Position numbers and translations under genes: made by a program
Part shown: in pieces, positions 34,670 through 43,569 of the stretch
Layout of the letters: each line of letters starts with the position of its first letter
Numbering within the stretch: position 1 is the first letter of the stretch
Notes under the pieces: generated by a model
The model's input: only the letters and a program-made list of their open reading frames with translations
Databases searched by the model: none
Told to the model about the DNA's origin: nothing
Origin: PoT sp049331405
GTDB lineage: Bacteria > Planctomycetota > Planctomycetia > Isosphaerales > Isosphaeraceae
NCBI RefSeq assembly: GCF_049331405.1
Contig: NZ_CP186274.1
Location: 62,001-126,000 of the forward strand
DNA length: 64,000 nucleotides
Reading direction: 5' to 3'

Positions 34670-36682
34670 TCAGGGCCGATCCCGGATCTCGAGCCAGTCC
34701 GCCTCTTTCCCGAGGGCCTCCTTCAGATCGAAATCCCAGCGCCAGGCCGATGGGTCTCGCACCGTGAGCTGCACTTTCCTCGGGGCGACGAGGCTCACGG
34801 CCTGCGGCATCCCGACGACGCGCTCGAGGTTCAGGAAGGCCGGGCCGTCGCGAACGGTCGCGGGCGGGTCGACGAGCTTGACCGTGTCGACCTCCGGCTC
34901 GAAGACCGCCGCCCAGAGAGCCAAAGATGCTGCCTGGCCCCGGCCTTCGAGGGTGATCGCGGGATCGGCGCCGAGGGCGGCCTGGGTGCGGAGGACTTCC
35001 AACGCGCGACGCACGTCATACGCCTGCATGCCCGCCAGGGTCTGACCGAGCAGGCCGAACCGACGGCGGACGTGCGTGTCCCTCTTCTCCCCCTGACCTT
35101 CGAGCCCCAACCCCCTGGGCGTGACGATCACCAGGGCCTCCCCCTCGCCGGGGCGGCCGAAGGCCTCGCGCAGAGCCGGGGCGGTCGCGGCCCCGCTCCA
35201 GCGGTTATCCGTTGAGACGTGAACATGCCACGATTTCGGCGATTTCGTCTCCTCGCGCATCAGGATCCAGAGCGTCAGCCTTACGCCCGGCTGCGAGGTA
35301 TAGTCGAAGCCGCGGAGGAGGTCGCCTCCTTCCTTGGTCTCGGGCCTCGCCTTGGCGTCGAGCGGGACGACCTCCGAGTCGGCGGGCCAGCCGGCGAAGA
35401 CGAGGCGTTTGACGTCGTGGAGCCAGAGGTCGCGACGCTGGGTCAAGGCGGAGAGGGTCTTCGGCACGTCGGGCGTCGCGGCCAAAGGCAGGAAGGCCTC
35501 GTGAATGGTCGCGTTCCGCACCCCCGCCGGGACCTCGTTCGGCGCGAGCACCTTCAACGACTCCATCGGCACGGGCCGGGGGATCTCCAGGACCTTCGCA
35601 TCCGTGTTCTTGAGCCACTTGTTCATGAAAGCGAATGATGGGTGACGGATCTCCTCGGAGTCGACGTGCCCCCCTTTTCCGATCACGAGCCCGAGCTTAT
35701 CCGAGGCCCCGTACCAGCCGTAGACCTTCTCGAGCGAGGCGTAGATGCGACGGACGCCGTCCTCGGGGAAGATCGGGTCCTTGTCCGTGTTCTCGACCAG
35801 CATCGGCTTGGGGGCGACGAGGGCGGCCAGGAGATTATAGTCCCAGCGGTACGTGTTGTTGATGTACATACAGTCGCAATGCCCCTCGACCGCGCCGTCG
35901 ACGACGTGGTTGCGGAGGTCGGTGATGCCGGCGACAGGGATGACGGCCGCGACCCGGTCGTCGAGGGCCCCCACCCACCAACTCGTGGCGCCTCCGCCGG
36001 AGCGCCCGGTGACGCCGATCTTGGTGGCGTCGACCTCGGGGCGAGAGATGAGATAGTCGATCCCCCGGATCCCGTTCCAGGCCTCGATCCCGGCGGGCGT
36101 ATAGCCGCGCGAGAGCCACCACCACATGGCTTCGCGATTGGTGCCGTGGTGCAGGCCCGGCAACTCGCCGAGCTGGAGCGTGTCCAGGATCAGGCAGACG
36201 TAGCCGTTGGCCGCGTACCAGGCCGCGTGGTGCTGGTAGTGGGTCTTGTTGCCGTAGATGACCCCGTCCTTCTCGACCTTGAAGTGGCCGCAGACGTAGA
36301 GGATCGCCGGGATCGGTTTAGGCACCGACTTGGGCCGATAGAGGTTCCCGGTCACATAAAGTCCGGGGCTCGACTGGAAGACGACGTTCTCGACGACGAA
36401 GTCGGGCTGCTCGTGCGTCCCGGTGACCCTGGCCTGGAGGTCGGCACGCTCGGGGAGCGGCTCGAGGCCGAGCATCTCGCGGAGCTGGCGCTGGAGCTCG
36501 GGCCGCTTCGCCTTCCAGGCCTCGGCCGAGTCGATCCCGGCGAGCGGTCGCGACGCGAGCTTCTCCGTCTCCACCCGGAAGTATTCGGCGAAGGGCGGGG
36601 GGGGTTCCTCGGCCAGGCCCACCGTCGTTGTCAGGAAGCCCAGGCCCCAGGTCAGCAGGCCCCAAACACGCAGTCGTCCCAT
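34670..36682 (-). CDS. Secreted alpha/beta hydrolase (acetyl-xylan-esterase-like)
   Basis: This protein of about 670 residues has a signal peptide (RLRVWGLLTWGLGFLTTTVGLAEE). An alpha/beta hydrolase domain follows with the nucleophile elbow GRSGGG in KIGVTGRSGGGATSWW. Candidate acid and base are in NTDKDPIFPEDG and GKGGHVDSEE. The C-terminal third appears to hold a second, degenerate hydrolase-like domain (VIVTPRGLGLEGQG). Similar planctomycete proteins are annotated as acetyl-xylan or dienelactone-type esterases that act on polysaccharide or ester substrates outside the cytoplasm; the substrate is not evident here. ATG 36682 is preferred over the in-frame GTG 36688. Confidence 0.8.
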   Translation of the reverse strand: MGRLRVWGLLTWGLGFLTTTVGLAEEPPPPFAEYFRVETEKLASRPLAGIDSAEAWKAKRPELQRQLREMLGLEPLPERADLQARVTGTHEQPDFVVENVVFQSSPGLYVTGNLYRPKSVPKPIPAILYVCGHFKVEKDGVIYGNKTHYQHHAAWYAANGYVCLILDTLQLGELPGLHHGTNREAMWWWLSRGYTPAGIEAWNGIRGIDYLISRPEVDATKIGVTGRSGGGATSWWVGALDDRVAAVIPVAGITDLRNHVVDGAVEGHCDCMYINNTYRWDYNLLAALVAPKPMLVENTDKDPIFPEDGVRRIYASLEKVYGWYGASDKLGLVIGKGGHVDSEEIRHPSFAFMNKWLKNTDAKVLEIPRPVPMESLKVLAPNEVPAGVRNATIHEAFLPLAATPDVPKTLSALTQRRDLWLHDVKRLVFAGWPADSEVVPLDAKARPETKEGGDLLRGFDYTSQPGVRLTLWILMREETKSPKSWHVHVSTDNRWSGAATAPALREAFGRPGEGEALVIVTPRGLGLEGQGEKRDTHVRRRFGLLGQTLAGMQAYDVRRALEVLRTQAALGADPAITLEGRGQAASLALWAAVFEPEVDTVKLVDPPATVRDGPAFLNLERVVGMPQAVSLVAPRKVQLTVRDPSAWRWDFDLKEALGKEADWLEIRDRP

Positions 36683-36854
36683 CGGCACCTCGCGCCCGTT
36701 CGGGTCGTTCGCGTCGGGTCGCCGGCCAGGCGAGCCGGATGGCCCTCCGCGATTCGTGCAGGATAGAGCATCACCCGGAGTCTATCGGACGCGGAGCCCG
36801 ACACAACAGGCAGCCGGCGGACGCCTCGCAATCCCCTTCCCATCGCGAAATGAC

Positions 36855-36889
36855 GCGAGGGCGTCGATGCCAAGCACCGACACCCTCGC
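36855..36889 (-). terminator. Probable terminator after the glycine-rich membrane protein gene
   Basis: A 13-bp stem with two wobble pairs (36855-36867 with 36877-36889) lies 58 nt beyond the stop of the minus-strand gene ending at 36948. The T-tract is weak. Confidence 0.45.
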
Positions 36890-36947
36890 GGGGATATGAA
36901 CGCAGGGATGGAGATCCATCCCAGGAATACCAGCACAGCTTCACATC

Positions 36948-37721
36948 TCAGCGCTTCGCCGCCGAGGCCCCGGCGGTCCCGGCGAAGAGCGCGGCTCCCA
37001 GGCTCGCGAAGATGCCGAGCAAGGCGTGCGCGGCGAGCCTAGCGTTGGCCGAGGCGGCGACGGGCTGGCTCGTCTTGTCGAGCGGGAAGACGGAGGCCCC
37101 GAGGACCTCATAAATGATCACGCCGAGGATGGCCCCGGCGATCCCGCCTCCCAGGGCGGCCAGCATCCGGTTCTTCCCGCCCCCGTAGCCGAGGCCGAGC
37201 GCCAGGCCGGCGGCCGCGCCGATCGGGGCCCAGAGTCCCGAATGGGCCAGGAGCGGTTGGATGAGGTCGTCCGTGGAAGAATCGATGTGCCGCAAGATCA
37301 TCGGGATCAGGGCGATGGACGTGAGAGCCGCCAAGGCTCCTCCAAGGACGAGGCCGACGACACCGCCGGTCACCAGGCCGCGCGCGGAGCCTCGGGCGAT
37401 GCCGCCGGCCAGGCCAAGCAGCAAGCCGAGGACCGCCCCCTGGATCCCGTAGGAGATGGCCCCATTCTTGGCGTCGGCCTTGTTCAACGAGTCGTTGTCG
37501 ATCACCGCCTGCATCGGCCCCAGATTGGGGTCGCCGGCCTGGAACCGAGTCCCGAAGACCTCGCTCGCCTTCCATGACGCACCCGAGGCGACGATCCCGG
37601 CGACCAGGGCGACAAGCAGGAGCAAGCCCTTGCGGCCGGCAGGCGCCGGCGTGGGGGCTGGTGACAATTCCGACGGGCTCGACGCCGGCGGTACATTGGG
37701 ATCGGGCAGATTCGATGTCAT
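36948..37721 (-). CDS. Glycine-rich multi-helix membrane protein of unknown function
   Basis: This 257-residue protein has a Pro-rich cytoplasmic N-terminus, a first TM helix (GLLLLVALVAGIVASGASW) and at least four more Gly/Ala/Leu-rich helices with GxxxG spacings (AVLGLLLGLAGGIARG, GLVTGGVVGLVLGGALAALT, AAAGLALGLGYGGG, GGGIAGAILGVIIYEVLGASVF, ALLGIFASLGAALFAG). The glycine-zipper composition suggests tight helix packing in the inner membrane. No catalytic motif is visible. It lies alone between a hydrolase gene and the kinase gene, both on the same strand but about 265 nt away. Confidence 0.75.
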   Translation of the reverse strand: MTSNLPDPNVPPASSPSELSPAPTPAPAGRKGLLLLVALVAGIVASGASWKASEVFGTRFQAGDPNLGPMQAVIDNDSLNKADAKNGAISYGIQGAVLGLLLGLAGGIARGSARGLVTGGVVGLVLGGALAALTSIALIPMILRHIDSSTDDLIQPLLAHSGLWAPIGAAAGLALGLGYGGGKNRMLAALGGGIAGAILGVIIYEVLGASVFPLDKTSQPVAASANARLAAHALLGIFASLGAALFAGTAGASAAKR

Positions 37722-37995
37722 CGGTCTCTCCTCGGCATCCGCATGCCGGCAACCCGGCCATGCGGTCGGTGCACGCTCGGCGCGACTTCGGGAACAGGAA
37801 TCACGAATTCAAAGGAAAGGATGGGACGATGGCCTCGGGCCCAGGCGATCCGCCGGGCCCACCCCATGGACATCCCCTCTCGGATTATTCCGTTTCCCTG
37901 CGCACAGATCGAGCCCCCTTCGGCCAAATCCGGCGCGAGGTCGAACGAGACCATCTTCAACAGCGTTCGGACATCGTTACATCAATCGATCGGCT

Positions 37996-40900
37996 TCAGT
38001 CCGCCGTCGGCGAGGGTGGGGGGGCTGTCGGCTCCTTCTCGGCCCTGGCGAGGAGCGAGCCGACTTCATCCCAGAGCCTCCGGCAGGCCAGGCGCTCGGG
38101 CTCGGGGACGCGAGCGAGATCGGCGGTGTCGCGGATGCCGGCGAGGTCGGAGTCGCGCTGCCAGTGTCGGAGGTCTTCGGCCAGTTGCTTCCGCCCGATC
38201 GGGTCCTCTTGCTGGGATGCCCTGATCCAGACGTCGAGGTTGGATTGGAGCCAGCCGAGGGCCTGCTCGCGGAGGGCGGAACGGGCGGGCTCGTCGAGCC
38301 GGCCGGCATCGGCCCCCTGGCCGGTTGCCGCCAGGGCCGCCGCGCAGGCGGCGTTGTATCGATCACGCATCCGGGCGGCGTCGTTGAAGTCGGGCTCGGC
38401 GGTGAAGGCCGAGGCATAGAACCGCGAGGCCGCCACGTACTGCTTCTTGAAGAAGAGGCAGAACCCCGCGATCTCGCGCTCTTCGGCGGGGTCGGCCGGC
38501 CTGGCCTTGCCTTCGAGGATGGCCGGCAGCCTGGCGTCGATCGCGAGCAGGTGCTCGACGCGTTTCCACTGGTTGCGGACCTCGGCGGCCTTCGGGTCGG
38601 AGTTGAACTCGTGCAGGAGCCAGCGCTTGGCCTCGGCGGCGGCCTCGGCGTCGCGACCTCGCCGGATCAGCGTCTCTCCCAGGGCCTTGTGGGCCATGAC
38701 CCCTGGCGGGTCGAATTCGATCGCCCGCCGATAGGCCTCGATGGCCTCGTCCGGCCGCCCCGTGTCAGCCAGGTGGTTGCCGATGTTGTGGTGGGCGGCC
38801 GCGAACCTGGGGTTGAACTCGAGCGCCTTGCGGTAAGACGCGACCGCGTCGTCGCGTCGGTTGAGCTTGAGGTAGAGGTTGCCTAGGCTGTTGTAGCCGG
38901 TCGGGAGTCTGGGGTCGAGCTCCAGGGCCTTGCGGAAGGCGGCGAGGGCCTCGTCGGGCCGGCCCAGGTTCGCGTAGACGTTGCCGAGGTTCTCGAAGCC
39001 GATGGCCCCGCGAGGATCGAGTTTGACGGCTTCCTTGCAAGCGTCCAGGGCCTCCTGGAGCCTTCCCTCGTTCGTCAGGATCGCCCCGAGGTTGGCGTAA
39101 GGGGCGGCCGTCTCCGAGTCGAGCCTGATAGCGTCCTGGAAGGCCAACTTGGCCTCGCCCGGGCGACGGTCGGCCCACAAGGCCATGCCCAGGAGGTTGT
39201 GGACCATGCCGCTCTCGGGCCGGGCCACCAGGGCCGCGCGGGCATATCCCACGGCCTCTCTCGGCTTCGTCGAGCGCAAGAGCATGCCGAGCTCGAAGTT
39301 GAGCCAGAAATCGGCCGGCCTGCGCTGCTGGGCCGCGCGGAGGAGCGGCTCGGGATTTCCGCCGGCTTCTTGCAGCAGCACGCCCAGGGTTGAGAGGAGT
39401 TGCGGCGAGGGGTAGTGGTCCTCGGGGATGTCCCGGGCGAGTTCCTCGAGGGCCTCTCGATTCCCCCAGTTCGCCGGATCCCGGGCGCGGCCGCTCCACT
39501 TATTACCCTTGTCGGAGAGTTGGGCCACTCTCAAGAGCCGCTCACGCAAGGTCCGATCCGAGGTCACGAAGGCCCAGTCGTCGAGCGCGGCGACCAGCGC
39601 GTCTTTGACCTTGGATTGGTCGATCCGGCTCGCCACGGCGAACTCTTGCCCGGGCACGGCCACGCCGAAGCCGGCCTTGTCGAAGGCCTCGCCATACGTC
39701 TTCGCCACGGACTCGCGCACGGACTTCTGGCCGAAGATCCCGATCCGGTGGTCCATCCGGTTCTTCTCGAGCTCGGTCACGAGGTCGAGCTCGGCCCGCG
39801 CGAACTTGAGGGACTGCTCGAGTTCGCCCTCCCTGGCGTCGTCGAGCCGGAGCTCGGCGTGCGAGAGGACGGTCGACGCCTCGGCCCAGAGCCCCTTGTT
39901 GCGCAGGATCCCCGCCTGCTCGATCGCCGCGACGATCGCCAGCCGCAGCCTGGCCTGGCGCTCGGCCAGCTCGAGCCGCTCTTGCTGGGCCCGGACCATG
40001 GCGACGACGGCCATCCCCGCCAGGACCAGCAGCAGGGCCGCGAGGGCCGCGGCCGCCGGGCTGCGTCGGCTCCAGCGCCAGGCCTGCTCCGCGAGGTTGA
40101 GCCGACGCGCCAGGATCGGCCGGTCCTCCAGGAATCGGCGCAGGTCCTCGGCCAGGGCCCCCGGCGTCTGGTAGCGATCGCCCGGGTCCTTGGCCGTGGC
40201 CTTGTGGACGATCGTGATGAGGTCGCGCGGGAGATTCAGGTGGAGAGCATCGAGCTTCGGGGGCTCGTCCAGGGTGATGTGCCGCACCAACTGCGCCTGC
40301 CCCCGGTCGTCGAACGCGGGGCGGAGCGCCAGGAGTTCGTAAAGTGTCAGGCCCAGCGCGTAGACGTCGCTCCGGATGTCGGATCGCCCCTGGAACCGCT
40401 CGGGGGCCATGTAGCGGAGCGTACCGAAGAGGTCGCCGGTATGCGTCAGGTCCTGCGTCCCGGTCGCCTTGGCCAGGCCGAAGTCGGTGAGCCAGACCGT
40501 GCCGAAGCGGTCCAGCAGCAGGTTCGACGGCTTGACGTCGCGATGCAAGATCCCCTGGCCGGCGGCGTACTCGAGCGCATCGGCCACCTGGATGCCAAGG
40601 TGGGCCACGCTCCGGAGATAGGGCCGATGTGGATCCGACGACGAGCCATGATGAGGCTCGACCTTCGCGAGGGCCGGCCCCGACTCGGGGGCCGCCGCGA
40701 CGGTCGACGCCCCGCAGCCCCCCGGCGAGAGATCCGGGCGTGAAGACGCGTCGGAGTGCGTCCCCTCCGGAGGCCCTTGCCGGCTCACGGTGCGGAATTG
40801 CCCCGTCCATAATGAGCGGGCGACCTCGGCCGAGGACAGGCTCCCGCCCGCGACGGCGACGGACGGCCCCTCATCCACGGCGGCTCGCCCCGACTGGGAA

Positions 40901-41517
40901 GCCGCCGCCGTGGCGGGGCGAGAGGCGGGCGCAGGAGCGGGGCCAGCGGAGTGGGCCGCGCCGTTCGTCGACTCTCCCCGGAGCCGGCGGAGCTGGCGGA
41001 GGACGTCGTCGAGCGGACAGCCCTCGATATACTGCATCACGTAGTAGTGGGTCGACCCTTCCTCGCCGACGCCGAAGAGCGGGACGAGGTTCGTGTGGTG
41101 CAGCCGGGCCGCCGCGCGGGCCTCGCGGCGGAAACGCTCGACCTGCCTCGGGTCGCCGAGCGCGCCGGGGGGCAGGACCTTGATCGCCACGCGACGGCCG
41201 AGCGACTCTTGCTCGGCCTCGTAGACGACCCCCATCCCCCCCCGGCCGATCTCGCGGACGATCCGATACTCGCCCAGGCGGAGGAAGGGGAGCTGGTCGG
41301 AGGGACACCGATCCCCGCCACCGGACAGTGTCCCGGGCCGGACGTCCTCGAGCATGACGAGCGCGGGGAAGATCTCGCGGATCTCGTCGGCGAGCTCCGG
41401 ATATCTCTGAACGTATTCGGCCAAAGAAGGGCGCTCACCCCGGCGGTAGCGTGCGGCGAACTCCTCGGCGAGTTCATCCAATGGGTCGCGGCCCGAGTCT
41501 AGGTCCGTGGTCATCAT
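37996..41517 (-). CDS. Ser/Thr protein kinase with TPR repeats
   Basis: This 1,173-residue kinase has an N-terminal planctomycete motif (ELAEEFAARYRRGERPSLAE). The Hanks kinase domain shows GRGGMG (91-96), Lys113, HRD (325-327) and DFG (345-347). It is interrupted by a Ser/Ala/Pro-rich insert of about 118 residues (181-298). A membrane helix follows (AAAALAALLLVLAGMAVVAMV), then a coiled segment, a spacer shared with the other kinase here, at least six TPRs, and a helical C-terminal domain. It should signal across the membrane, with TPRs sensing or binding a partner outside. It begins 4 nt after an ECF sigma gene, a common planctomycete pairing in which the kinase may control the sigma factor. 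Confidence 0.9.
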   Translation of the reverse strand: MMTTDLDSGRDPLDELAEEFAARYRRGERPSLAEYVQRYPELADEIREIFPALVMLEDVRPGTLSGGGDRCPSDQLPFLRLGEYRIVREIGRGGMGVVYEAEQESLGRRVAIKVLPPGALGDPRQVERFRREARAAARLHHTNLVPLFGVGEEGSTHYYVMQYIEGCPLDDVLRQLRRLRGESTNGAAHSAGPAPAPASRPATAAASQSGRAAVDEGPSVAVAGGSLSSAEVARSLWTGQFRTVSRQGPPEGTHSDASSRPDLSPGGCGASTVAAAPESGPALAKVEPHHGSSSDPHRPYLRSVAHLGIQVADALEYAAGQGILHRDVKPSNLLLDRFGTVWLTDFGLAKATGTQDLTHTGDLFGTLRYMAPERFQGRSDIRSDVYALGLTLYELLALRPAFDDRGQAQLVRHITLDEPPKLDALHLNLPRDLITIVHKATAKDPGDRYQTPGALAEDLRRFLEDRPILARRLNLAEQAWRWSRRSPAAAALAALLLVLAGMAVVAMVRAQQERLELAERQARLRLAIVAAIEQAGILRNKGLWAEASTVLSHAELRLDDAREGELEQSLKFARAELDLVTELEKNRMDHRIGIFGQKSVRESVAKTYGEAFDKAGFGVAVPGQEFAVASRIDQSKVKDALVAALDDWAFVTSDRTLRERLLRVAQLSDKGNKWSGRARDPANWGNREALEELARDIPEDHYPSPQLLSTLGVLLQEAGGNPEPLLRAAQQRRPADFWLNFELGMLLRSTKPREAVGYARAALVARPESGMVHNLLGMALWADRRPGEAKLAFQDAIRLDSETAAPYANLGAILTNEGRLQEALDACKEAVKLDPRGAIGFENLGNVYANLGRPDEALAAFRKALELDPRLPTGYNSLGNLYLKLNRRDDAVASYRKALEFNPRFAAAHHNIGNHLADTGRPDEAIEAYRRAIEFDPPGVMAHKALGETLIRRGRDAEAAAEAKRWLLHEFNSDPKAAEVRNQWKRVEHLLAIDARLPAILEGKARPADPAEEREIAGFCLFFKKQYVAASRFYASAFTAEPDFNDAARMRDRYNAACAAALAATGQGADAGRLDEPARSALREQALGWLQSNLDVWIRASQQEDPIGRKQLAEDLRHWQRDSDLAGIRDTADLARVPEPERLACRRLWDEVGSLLARAEKEPTAPPPSPTAD

Positions 41518-41521
41518 CCCG

Positions 41522-42157
41522 CTATACCCCTCCTGGGCCCGCCGTCATGTCGCTGAGGATCTCTTTGAGGCGTTTCAAGGCCCTCAGATAGCGCTTGCTC
41601 GCCGCCGCCTCCTGTATCCCCAAGACGCACGCGGTCTCGGCGTTGGACAGGTCCTCGAAGTGGCGGAGCACCAGGACTTCGCGATCGATCGGGTCCATGC
41701 CGTTGAGGGCCTCCTGGACCCGGTTCTGCGTCTCGACCCGGATGGCCGCCCGGCTCGCCGAGGTCAGCCGTCCCAGGAGCAACTCCGCCAACGACGCGGA
41801 GGATGCCCGGGACACTTCCCCCTGATGCAGCGAGATCTCCAGGGCGGCGTCGCGCATCTTCGCCCCCAGGTGCTGGCGGTGGAGGTCGACCAGCGTCTGC
41901 CCCGTCAACAATCTTAGCCAGAGGTAGAAGGGGATCGCCGGTTTGGCGACGTACTCCGAAAACCTTCGGGAGACGCAGAGGTACGCCTCCTGCAGCACGT
42001 CGGCGGGGTCGAGCCGCCCGTGCAGCCGGCGATCGAGGCGCAGGCGGACCATCTGCTCGAGGCGGGCCCGATACAATTCGAACAGCCCCGCCAGGGCCGA
42101 GATGTCTCCGGCCGAGGCCCGATTCAAGAGCTCATCACCCTCGCCCCCGTGAGACAT
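41522..42157 (-). CDS. ECF-type sigma factor paired with the kinase
   Basis: This 211-residue sigma-70-family protein has region 2 (LDPADVLQEAYLCVSRRFSEY, IPFYLWLRLLTGQTLVDLHRQHL) and region 4 (ALNGMDPIDREVLVLRHFEDLSNAETACVLGIQEAAASKRYLRALKRLKEIL). The Ala-Ala-Ala-Ser-Lys recognition helix and FxDL region match the planctomycete kinase-linked ECF group. ATG 42157 was chosen over the in-frame GTG 42169 because a GAGGGG site lies just upstream of the former. The kinase start follows 4 nt after the stop, so the genes are co-transcribed and probably functionally linked. Confidence 0.88.
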   Translation of the reverse strand: MSHGGEGDELLNRASAGDISALAGLFELYRARLEQMVRLRLDRRLHGRLDPADVLQEAYLCVSRRFSEYVAKPAIPFYLWLRLLTGQTLVDLHRQHLGAKMRDAALEISLHQGEVSRASSASLAELLLGRLTSASRAAIRVETQNRVQEALNGMDPIDREVLVLRHFEDLSNAETACVLGIQEAAASKRYLRALKRLKEILSDMTAGPGGV

Positions 42158-43205
42158 GACACCCCTCACCTTCCGGAAATCTCCTAGGACTTTGATCGAC
42201 GATATCCCGAGAAGTCCACGGGCAATAGACGCTCGCCTCTACTTCAACCCGCGGCATGACTTTGGGGGCCGATGCCCTTCCAAACAAATACGAGAACCAC
42301 CGAATTCCTTAAATGGCATCCCCGCATGCTTGCCGGCGCCAGATTGCGAGTAAATTCCCGAAAAAGTTCCGCCAATAGTCTTGAGAATTGAGGTATATCC
42401 GGATACAGGTTATAGAGACGACCCTATCGAAAATGAGTCGTCGTCTCTGGGTCCTCCCATCACGACAAAGTTGTGCGATCGTTGATGGGAGTTTGTGCAA
42501 TGGTATCTCTTTCTCGACTCTAGAAGAAACAACAGAACGTACGCTCGCTATGCGTCCGGACGCGGGCGGCTCGTCGTTTGTAGATGGCGGAGTCGGAGGG
42601 GCCTTATCGCCCCGTCGATTTGGCATTTCCATCTCCGGAACGACACGGGTCCGTACCTCCATCAACGTAGCGACCGGCCAGGGCCGAAATGCCCAACGCC
42701 CCCTCACGGCCATGGTCCGCCCAGTTGGCCCGGGGGTCAAGCGCAAAGGTCCAAGCTCGCGCGATACGCGGAAACAATAAGCGTCACCGTCTCGGTGAAT
42801 CTGGCAGGAGATGCATGAGGAGAGACGACCTAGTGGTCCGACAAGGCGCGTCGAAAGCCACCCAGCATCTCGGTGATCGCCAGCGATCTCGAAATCGATT
42901 GGGCAGCCGTCAAGACTTCCAAACGCCCCCGACTTCGATCCACCTCGGTTCCTCACGATCCGCCAGCCCCGCTTTGCGACCGATCCACGATTATCGCCCG
43001 ACTTCGATCGATTCGCGCGGGCCGAACGCATCCAGGAGGCCTCCGGACCCGATGGGATTCGGGCCGAGGGCCCTTCGTGCATGTTCCCGGGGTCGAGGTG
43101 TTGGTGTCTCCGCATCCTGATACGTCCAGGGGATGCCCGCTCCTCAGCCTATTCTACCGCCACCGTAAGTCGTGTACGGCTGATTTACGCCAATCGAGGA
43201 TGCTG
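42158..43205. other. Long intergenic region between divergent units
   Basis: About 1 kb separates the minus-strand sigma/kinase pair from the plus-strand lipoprotein gene. Frames of 130-268 codons exist on both strands, but they are Arg/Ser/Pro-rich, lack ribosome binding sites and do not read like a protein family. GC is lower from about 42220 to 42560, so promoters for the divergent sigma/kinase unit probably lie there. No repeat or RNA gene was recognised. Confidence 0.4.
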
Positions 43206-43403
43206 ATGAAACGCGTTTCGACCGTCCGCACGCTCGTCTTCCTCCTGGGCCTGGCCATCGCCTTGCCCTTCTCCTTGATCGGTTGCGGCGACAGCTCGTC
43301 GGGCGGCCCCGAAGGCCCGGTCACCCCGCCGTCCGACAAGGCCAAGGGCTCCATGGACTTCTACCGGGAGAAGATGAAAAACAGCAAGAAGGGCAAGCGA
43401 TAA
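43206..43403 (+). CDS. Small secreted lipoprotein (cassette B)
   Basis: This 65-residue protein has a signal peptide (MKRVSTVRTLVFLLGLAIAL) and a lipobox SLIGC followed by GDSSSGG, predicting a lipidated N-terminal Cys. The short mature part ends in a basic tail (MDFYREKMKNSKKGKR). GAGG lies 6 nt before ATG 43206; ATG 43200 is an alternative. It precedes the DUF1559 gene by 166 nt. With the pseudopilin and TPR/UnbV genes downstream it forms cassette B, the counterpart of 1435-6128, where the lipoprotein follows the pseudopilin. Confidence 0.75.
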   Translation: MKRVSTVRTLVFLLGLAIALPFSLIGCGDSSSGGPEGPVTPPSDKAKGSMDFYREKMKNSKKGKR

Positions 43404-43502
43404 GCCTTCCTGACTTGTGCAAATGTGGCGGCTCGCCGCCATCCGACTCTAAAAGCTCTCCATTTTTCGATTTCAAAACGTGTTCTCGGCCTCGTGATTG
43501 CA

Positions 43503-43513
43503 TCTTTTAATTC
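43503..43513 (+). promoter_or_regulatory. Candidate promoter element of the second pseudopilin gene
   Basis: TCTTTTAATTC is identical over 11 bases to 1363-1373 and ends 56 nt before ATG 43570, compared with 61 nt at the first locus. TTTAAT (43506-43511) fits a -10 box; the -35 region (TTCTCG at 43483-43488) is weak. Confidence 0.35.
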
Positions 43514-43569
43514 CTGTGCGGGGCCACCTCGGGTCTGGGTCTTCATTCTCGTCAACATGGGGGTATTCG

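Noticed and set aside
42309..43115. 268-codon minus-strand and 130-codon plus-strand frames in the long intergenic region
   Set aside because: No ribosome binding site, random-looking composition, and mutually overlapping frames.
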